Assembly (NCBI GenBank): GCA_963402885.1
Contig: OY727097.1
Location: 17,298,001-17,362,000, forward strand
DNA: 64,000 bases
DNA from: Antedon bifida
Taxonomy: Eukaryota; Echinodermata; Crinoidea; Comatulida; Antedonidae
Direction: 5' to 3'
The translations under genes were made by a program, and so were the position numbers. Under the pieces are notes generated by a model. It was not told the DNA's origin. It saw nothing but the letters and a program-made list of their open reading frames with translations, and did not search any database. Below, in pieces: positions 45,101 through 54,100 of the stretch (position 1 is the first letter of the stretch; every line of letters begins with the position of its first letter).

Positions 45101-48100
45101 CGAGATGTGTGTACGCTAGGTCCATGCTACTGTATAATCAACTGGAGTATATACTACTCGAATACTGTACATCACATGGCCGCCAGGCACACGCTGGTGG
45201 TGGTGTAATCACCACCACACGATGGCCGGCTATCGTGCATATAACTATAATACTATTCTAATCGTAATGTTTACAAAGAAATAATATCAGTTAGTGACGT
45301 CAATAATCAGTTTATCAGATTTTAAGAGCGCACAAAAAATAATGAACAAATCTCTCATCATATTTAGTATAATATCATGCTGCCTTGAAAACTAGGCAGA
45401 AGCAGGTTGTCGTTTATGTAGGTAGACTCTAACTAACTAGGTCTTACCATAAAGCCTTAGGCCTACGAGGTGTCGATGTACAATTGTGCAGTGAGGCATT
45501 TGTGTTCGGTGTATAAGACGCCCTCTTAATTTAGAGGTCAAATTTGCATGTAAAAAGTGCGACTTATACACCGAAATATAAGGTATAGGCTGGCTATATA
45601 ATTTTTTTTTGTTGGTAAATTGACTACTCCAATTGCCATTTGCAAAACTAAACGCGAATGGTTAGCGTGAGCATAGCCACCGATGAACTTCAATGAACTA
45701 CTGTAGGCCAACTTATAAAAATAATATAGCAAACGCCCAGTCGATCCAGAAACAATGCCGACAAAAAAGATTGTAAAAACTCAAATTTCATTCTAAGATA
45801 GTATAAGAATGGTCAAAAGGACTGCAACAGAAAACCGTAATTAATATTAGGACCTAGCTTTTTGGTAACATACTGTAGCATGAAATGCGATACTCTGTTG
45901 TTGACTGCAATGTCTCATGTTTTTTTACTCAGTACAACCGCCTGGTTCTATACACTTTATCAGCGCGCGTGTGAGGAGGCTGGATTTTGTGTCACATGAA
46001 ATGAAATGTAATACTTGTCTCACATTATATATATTTAAAAAAAATTGTTTTTAATGTGCACGATTTACTTGAAATCAAGGCTTTTTTGCAATTTGGGAGG
46101 ATACCTTGTAATTTCCTAAATATTCATTTACAACCGCTAATGTAGAAAACGCCAGCTAATGTCGAAACAACCGCTAAGGTAGAACAATTCACCGCTAATG
46201 TAGTAAAACCTCTAGCTAATGTAGAACGAAAATTGCCTCCCAGCTAATGTAGAACAAAAATTGCCTCCCAGCTAATGTAGTAGTTACTATCGCCAGCTAA
46301 TGTAGAAAATATTATATTTTTTACAAACCTATGTTTAAAATTAAATCAAATGCAAATGCATCTCTCTCTCTCTATCAGTCTATCCACCTCTGGTAAACGA
46401 CCAACTTTGTAAAACGACCACATACCGTAAGCAACCATCTCTCTTAAAGGACCGCTTCAAATAATCGACCACCTTTGGTTAGCGACCACCTCTCTTAAGG
46501 GACCGCTTCTTATAATCGAACACCATCGAACAAGTAACCACAAGGACCACCTCTCGTAAGCGACCACTTCTCTTACGATCGTCGCATAGATAATACATTG
46601 TGGGCTACAAACAATACTTCCTACTAGGCTACATTCAGAAAAATGACCTACAATCTACCTATTTTGTAAGCTACGAAAGGTTACTCGTAGATAGGAAGCA
46701 GTAATTTCTTTCTGTACCCTACATATTTTTACTTACCATGTGGATATCTTCATTTAATTTTGCTTACACTACAAAGAGGCATCATCCACCATCGTCATAA
46801 ACATGAACAAACATGAGACATGCATGTAATACTGTAGTAACAACAAATTATAAAACAGAAACACTTACCACTGATACGCAGCGAAGTGAAAATACACCAT
46901 GCCAAGTCCATACAAAAACGCAGCATCCTAAAAAAACCCATAAATAATTGTCTGTCACTTTGAAATATAATGTTTAATGACAAAAGAAGAATACTCACTC
47001 ATCACACCCAAATATTAATATGAACAAATTAGATGCCTTAATTAGACAACTATAAATCAACAATTTATCTGGTATTTAAAAATACATACAAAATTGTACA
47101 TGATTTACGTATGGAATGTAGGCTCTGTTATTGGACATCATATGGTATGTTTTTTACTCATTGTAAGCTTCAATAAATAAATCAATATAAATACTGATGT
47201 GATGTTTCAATCGGGGACTGTTTTAATCGCAGCTAGTTATCTATATATAAATTACGTAAGGGCAAAGTTTGGTAAATCGCGTTACTTCTAGAATGTTTAC
47301 TCGATGGTACATAAAGTTGGTTCGTACTTTCGGTACAGATTTTAACCACCTGATGTAACCCTGTTTACTAATCAATAATCCCTTAGGTAATAACTATAAA
47401 GGGATGTTCTTAGTGGCAGTTACCTACCGTTAATCATGTTAGTTTTAATTTAAAGAGATTGGAAATGATTATGGTTTTTTTACTGCCAGGTTCTTATTTG
47501 TTATGCAAACTTGTTGTGACTGAGCGATTTGCACTTGCGCAGAACATAATTTTTTGTTGTTGTCTAAATCAAGAAAAATGTACTCTGATATAATAATGAC
47601 TTTTGACGTATGTTCAGGCCAATACATTTTGATTAGTATATTAGCAAATATATTCAGTAAATTCAAAGCAACCAAGCTAAGAAATAAAAAACTAAAACCT
47701 ATGAAATCTGTCAGAATATTGCCTTACATTCAATAAAAATATTATACGGCCACATTGTAAATTAATCCAATTAAACATCATATCGCTATGTTTTAAATTC
47801 GACTTTCCCACTAGCCTAGGCCTCAGTGAACTGAGCCAACTTTCTTTTATCCAAAACATGTTTAATTTGCATTGTTTTTATCACGTGTGAGAATGAAATT
47901 CACTCGACCACCAATGTTTCAAGTGTTTTTTTCGCTCCCAGTCGGTGCACTCTGTAATGTGGGTCATAGGTTATTGGATTTTATTCAAAGAATATATTAT
48001 TTTAGCAGTGTTGGCCGATTCGTTCGTATAGGGTCATATTTATAATTACTTTTTACACAATCGAAGTATTATTTTGTGATATTTTAACATGGAATATATT

Positions 48101-51100
48101 GATATAAATCAATTTTTCTAGAGAAACTCCCATACGACAAAATGAAACAAGGCCTGTAGCAGCTACGCAGGCCTACTCGGGCGTAGCTGTAGAATTCGTC
48201 GATTCATGGTTCTCTTTTTTTAGCTGGCAACTTTTGTTAGCTGGTAACAATGGTGTATATTCAACACCCTTCCATCGGAGGCATAGCAAAACAAAGCCTC
48301 TCGTAGTATCGGGATAAAAAAAAAAACCTTCATAAAGTATCGCGTGGGAACGCGATAAAAAACAATACCTTCCTAAAGTATAGTGTGGGAACGCGATAAA
48401 AAAACAATACCTGTTGTGGGAGCGTGTGGGATCGCGATCAGAGGACAATCCTTCGTGGGTTTGCGATCATAAAACAATGCTCCACACGTAGGCTATGAAA
48501 GGTTACGCATGGGAACGAAGCAGTAATTAATAGCTGTACTGTAGGCTTTGAGCAGTTTCTAAATGCTGTTTTCTTTTGAATTTCATGTATTTAAAAAAAA
48601 TGATATTATTTTATTGCCGAAACAATCGTGTTATTTCTATTTATTCAAACATTTTGTAGCCAGTGTAGCTGTCGACAATGTATACGTGTGTACACAATTC
48701 AGTTGGGGAATTCCCACAGACAGTTGATCTACTCACATCTACTAATACTATGCGTAGCCCACGCATTTTGTAAATGATATCATGCAACCGCCACAAGTAG
48801 TTTTTATCTGTACTGTACAATTTGGTCCTCCGCCAGTCAAAATTAACACATTCATTTTCACATCTTGTTAGTTCACTAAGAACATTGTAGGGTTGTTTAT
48901 TAAGGTTACGAACTCCCTACGAAGTACGAACGTAGCTCAATTTAGTTTATTGTGGTTACGATTGCCAAACAATGTAACCTGCGAAGCCAACATAGCCTAC
49001 GTTCTATCTATGAAGCCAGCTTATAGGAAAAGTTGCAGTATTTTCTTTCTGTACTGTTAATTACTAAAAAATATATATTTTTTAATCGTAATCGTTTCCT
49101 TCGTGGAGTTTACACCTACTCACGGCAAATATCTATATATTAATGCTACTAAATTTTGCTCACATTTGGCACACTGATGTTTATTATATGTCATGATTAC
49201 TTAATTGTATTTATTATGCTGTATGTTATTATTGTGGAAATAAATTAAATTGAAATTAAATTGAAACTTTCCTGAATTTTAATGATAAGCACTAAAAAAA
49301 GGCATTTGACGTCTCAGCGACCATGTTACATCACTGTGTAAAGTACGCAACCTCCTCTGTTGTGTACCGCCATGGCCATCTACAAATACCATGCCGCCAA
49401 ATAAAAAAAGTGCTTAGTCTCGGCAGCCGGTCAACCGTATCAAATAATCGCTGAAGTTTAATTAATTACACCTAACCTTGACCAGAATGATTTTCGAAAA
49501 TCACAGTTTGGCCCAGTGAGTAAAAAGTAAAGGAATACTTTGTGTATAACAAAATCAATGGCCGTAAATAATTTGTTTAATTGTTTTTTACACAATTTGT
49601 CAGTAGCCGCAAGAGTGCGCTTTTATTATACTTAGTCATCCCATGCGAATTATTAAAGGCAGACAAGACCGCGTGCGCACAGGTTACTGCTAGAACACAA
49701 TTTATTTAATATAAAAGTAGCAAATAGGTAAAAAATTGCAAAATAAAAAAATCAAAACCATTGAAATAAAAAAGTGTAAATGAATAAAATGAACATACAT
49801 GAAAACAACTTAACAATTCGTGTTTCTGCAGCAATGTGTTTTTTGTTAGATTTACAGTATGTTCACTTTTTTTACTACTACTAACGATTAGGCCTGTGTA
49901 TATGAGCTGCGTCTGCCCTCGCATCTACAGTAGTGGTTATGTCCTCAATTACAGGTACAGTGTGCCTATATTAAAACTGGAGTAGTAAATACCCAAGTTA
50001 AGGCGGCGGTGAACCATGGAGGCTAGGCCACATCATAATTAATTATTTCCAAACTAAAAACTTCGCAGTACACATTTCTCAATTGATTGTAAAAACAACG
50101 TAGCCTACTGTACGCCCGTCTTGGAAGGCAACAATACACCAACATAATTTTACAATCCATGGTCATCATCTTTTTCACACATGCTTTTATGAGGGAACGA
50201 ACTGATCGAAAAGGTGAAGAGTTCATTCATTATGAAATAACGCGTATAAAAAATAATAAAATAGTAATTAAAAAGAAAAAAATCTTTTAGTTTTATTAGC
50301 CCTAAATATATCATTATCATGTATTATATTATTAAATTAGTTATTGTGACGCCTAATGTAACCCATGCAGGGAAAAGCGACTAATTTAATGCAACAAGAC
50401 AATAGGCGTTTTCTTTAAAATCAAACCTTATTGGGATGGGAGTTTTAGCGAGAGATTTTTGTGGACACATTCGAAAGAAATTTCATGATAAAAACACATT
50501 ACACTACTAGATCCAGAATTACGCGACCGTGGTAACACTGTCAAACAGATACAGGAAACGCTTAACGATGATGGCATAAAGGTACACGACACAACAATTT
50601 GGGAAATTTTGGAACAATTTAACAGTATTCGACGATTGCCAATAAAGCTCGCATTGGCCGGCCCAGTAAATTTAGAGACGAACACTTGACAAAACACTTG
50701 ACGAAATGGATGCCAGCTCAGAATTGAATTCAAGTAAACTGCGGGATATATTGCAAGAGAAAACAGGCTGTACATTTTCAGACAGATCCGTAAGACGACG
50801 ACGTAGGAGACTGGGATGGGTTTGCGAAGGTGCAAGATATTGCCAATTAATAAGAGCAAAGAATCGGATTGATCGATTTGATTTTGCAGTGAAATGTATA
50901 AGAAATGCTGAACAGTTCAAACGCGTTATCTTTACAGATGAATGTACAATTGAACTTGATAATCACGCTAGAATTACATTTAGGAAGCTGCATGAACAAC
51001 CGAAATTGAAACCTAGGGCCAAACATCCAACAAAAGTACATGTATGGGCGGGAATTTCTACAGAGGGAGCGACGTCAATCATATTTGACGGGATAATGAG

Positions 51101-54100
51101 GAAAGAATTTCATGTGGACACGATTTTAGATAAAGTATTACGTCCGTATGTTTCAGCTAAGTTCACAGATAAATTCCGTTTCATGCAGGACAACGATCCC
51201 AGACATACTTTGCATTACGCTGCCGATTATTTCAAAGGAGAAAACATATATTGGTGGAAAACGGCGGAGTCACCAGACCTTAATCCCATCGAGCTTGTGT
51301 GGCATTCAACTTAAAGATTTTTTACGAAAGGTAATTCAATTCATCTTTTATTGGTCTAATTCTCATAATGTAAAGTAAAAATCTCGAACAGCTAAAAGAT
51401 GTAGGCCTAAATAAAATTGCTATTTTCTTTAGAAAAATTTTAATTTCAAGTATGTTTTATAATGATGATGATATTATTGTATTGGCGAAACAATCATATA
51501 TTTCTATTTATTCGAACTTTTCGTAGCCTGCTTAGCCATCGATGATGTACGTGTACACAGTTGAGTTTGGGGAATTCTCACACACAGTTGATCACAACGT
51601 AGGCTACGAATGCTGTGCGTAGCCTATGCATTTTGTAAATTACGCCACGCAACCGCCACTACGTTACCTACGCGTTTTTATCTGTACTGTATAAGTAGGG
51701 AACAATACATTGTTTGTATGCATTGTCCATGCGATGGCCTATGATCTACCTATGCTACAAAAGGTTACTCGTAGATACGAAGCAGTAATTTCTTTCTGCA
51801 CTGTAACCGAAATACAACACTACATGTTCATTGTGAACTGGCAAGGCATGAACTTGTTAATTTTATCTATCAGATGACATTCTTGTGGCATTTAAAAAGA
51901 CATGAACCATACCTTCCAGTAATCTTCCTGTATGGTGAAAAACTTCTGATAAGCTGACAATGCTATGGAAAAATATGTAAAATATTTTAGATCAATTAAA
52001 TAAAAAAACTGGTAAAATAGATAATAATTATTCCTACAAACCCTAGAAAGGTAAGATTCTGCTCCGGAAAATAATAGGTTAAATCTAATCTAATACTTTC
52101 AATGAATCTAATACTTACCTTTACTAAAATCATTCAGAAGCAAATGAAAATGGCCCAATCGACAGTAGATATGTGGATCTACTCCTTCTGCATTCAAATT
52201 TTGTATCATCTGTTTATAATGTAAAACAGCCTAAAGAGAAAGAAAATACAAATTTAAATTAAATTTAAATCAACAGAGTCTGGCAAAAACATAAAGACAA
52301 TAAATGCAGCAACTAAACGTCAGGCTAGGCCTATAGAGTGTACGATGTTCGTACATTACCGATGTTTACCAGCTAGGCCTACAAAACTAAGCCTAGCTAG
52401 GCTAGGCCTAAAGACGGCCATCGAGCGGACATTCAACACGAGCTACTTAGGTAGTGCATTGTTTCTTTCTTTTTATCATAATTTACCATAAAGCGTACAT
52501 TTAAGACAAGGAATGACCTGGTTTAATGTTTTTAAAGTAATATACTGTATATGCATTATTTTTACAAAATGTCACAAATTGTAGGGAATGGGTCTTTAAA
52601 TTTGATTAAACCGATTTGTGAATACTATTCATAGATTAGTACAGTAGTAGCCCCTTATCCATGCTTTATTTGGTAACTGTAGCGAGACGATTTTTCCCTA
52701 GGACGATTCGGCCTGGGACAATTCGGCCTTTTCATATTGACTTTGCAATTTATAAACAGCGCCTTTGATAAATAAAAAAAAAAATATTTGGTTTCGTTTC
52801 ATTTTCAGAGCTCAATAAAAAACTAGATAATGTAATACGAATGGTGTGTTGGTGAAAATTGTGCTACTTTTTGACAAATAAATGAGTTGAATGCCATCTA
52901 ATAATTAGAAATTTCACCAGTCTGTTTTGTGGCACAAAAATCTCATTGGGTTAAAAAATATTATATACTATTCAAACAAACATTCAAATTTTTATCCTTG
53001 AATCCCCCAAATATTAACAAAATCTTCCAAATTTATAGTTTTAGATAAAAACATTTTTCAAACCCATCTTTATTGTCTGAATTCTTTTTTAGAAGGTTAT
53101 CTGTATTCACATAATTACATCCGATTAGCACGATGCACCTCTGGCATAGTTACCAACCTCAGAGATTTGAAATGCGTGACAGACTACAGCATTTTATATA
53201 CCAAATTATATTTTTAATCTTTTGTTTGTTAATCTGTTATCAATATGATTCAACGTTATTTTCATGCCGATTCTTAAATTTATTTTACAGTAGAACCTTC
53301 ATTTTACGTACGGTACGGGACCGAAAGGCATGCGTAAAACATGGGATTCGTAAAATCCAAGTTAACCTTAAATTTACCCCCAAATACATATGTCGTAGCT
53401 AAAAAGGCTGCCGTGTTTGCCTACTTTGTACAGCATGCAGGTGGTCACTAGCTTAGCTAGGCCTTTCCTAGACTAATCTAGGCTAGGCTAGCAGACCTAG
53501 TGTGAGGTCTAACTAGAAAAGTACAGTTATATACAGGCTGTGCGATGTTTAAATAAAGTGTTATAAATAAAATATTAGTGACTTGTATTTTCTATCAATA
53601 AAAACAGTCGCTGTTATAGGGGGAATGCACATGAGTTCTTCATACAGCCATGGCTTTGTGCTTTGTTGTTGTTAAATTGCACCCTTAATGTAAGAACACG
53701 ATGACGTCATCGGTCATTTTAAGTGTACTGTACGTAAAATCAAGGGAACGTAAAACAAAGGTTCTACTGTATTTAAATTTCTTTTTTTAGAGGGCCAAAT
53801 TGAACACACGGTGAGTGACCACGTATAAATTAATTGTAATTTTTCCATGATATTACGTATTTTGGTTGATATTATTAACTTAAAAAATGAATACTCGCAT
53901 AACAGATTTTAATTAATTTGAATGCATTTTCCTCTCAAATAGTGATAAAAAATTATCACACATACTGCTAAATGCGTGACCACATATTTGTCACGCATGT
54001 GTTTGTTCAAAATGTGTGTTTCATTAAAAATCACTTTGAAATGCGGGACTGTCCGGCACAATGCAAGACAGTAACTATACTGAAATGCCGATTGTGTGGG

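Noticed and set aside
50428-50859. 143-residue minus-strand open frame
   Set aside because: It is antisense to the Tc1-like transposase remnant and has no family features.
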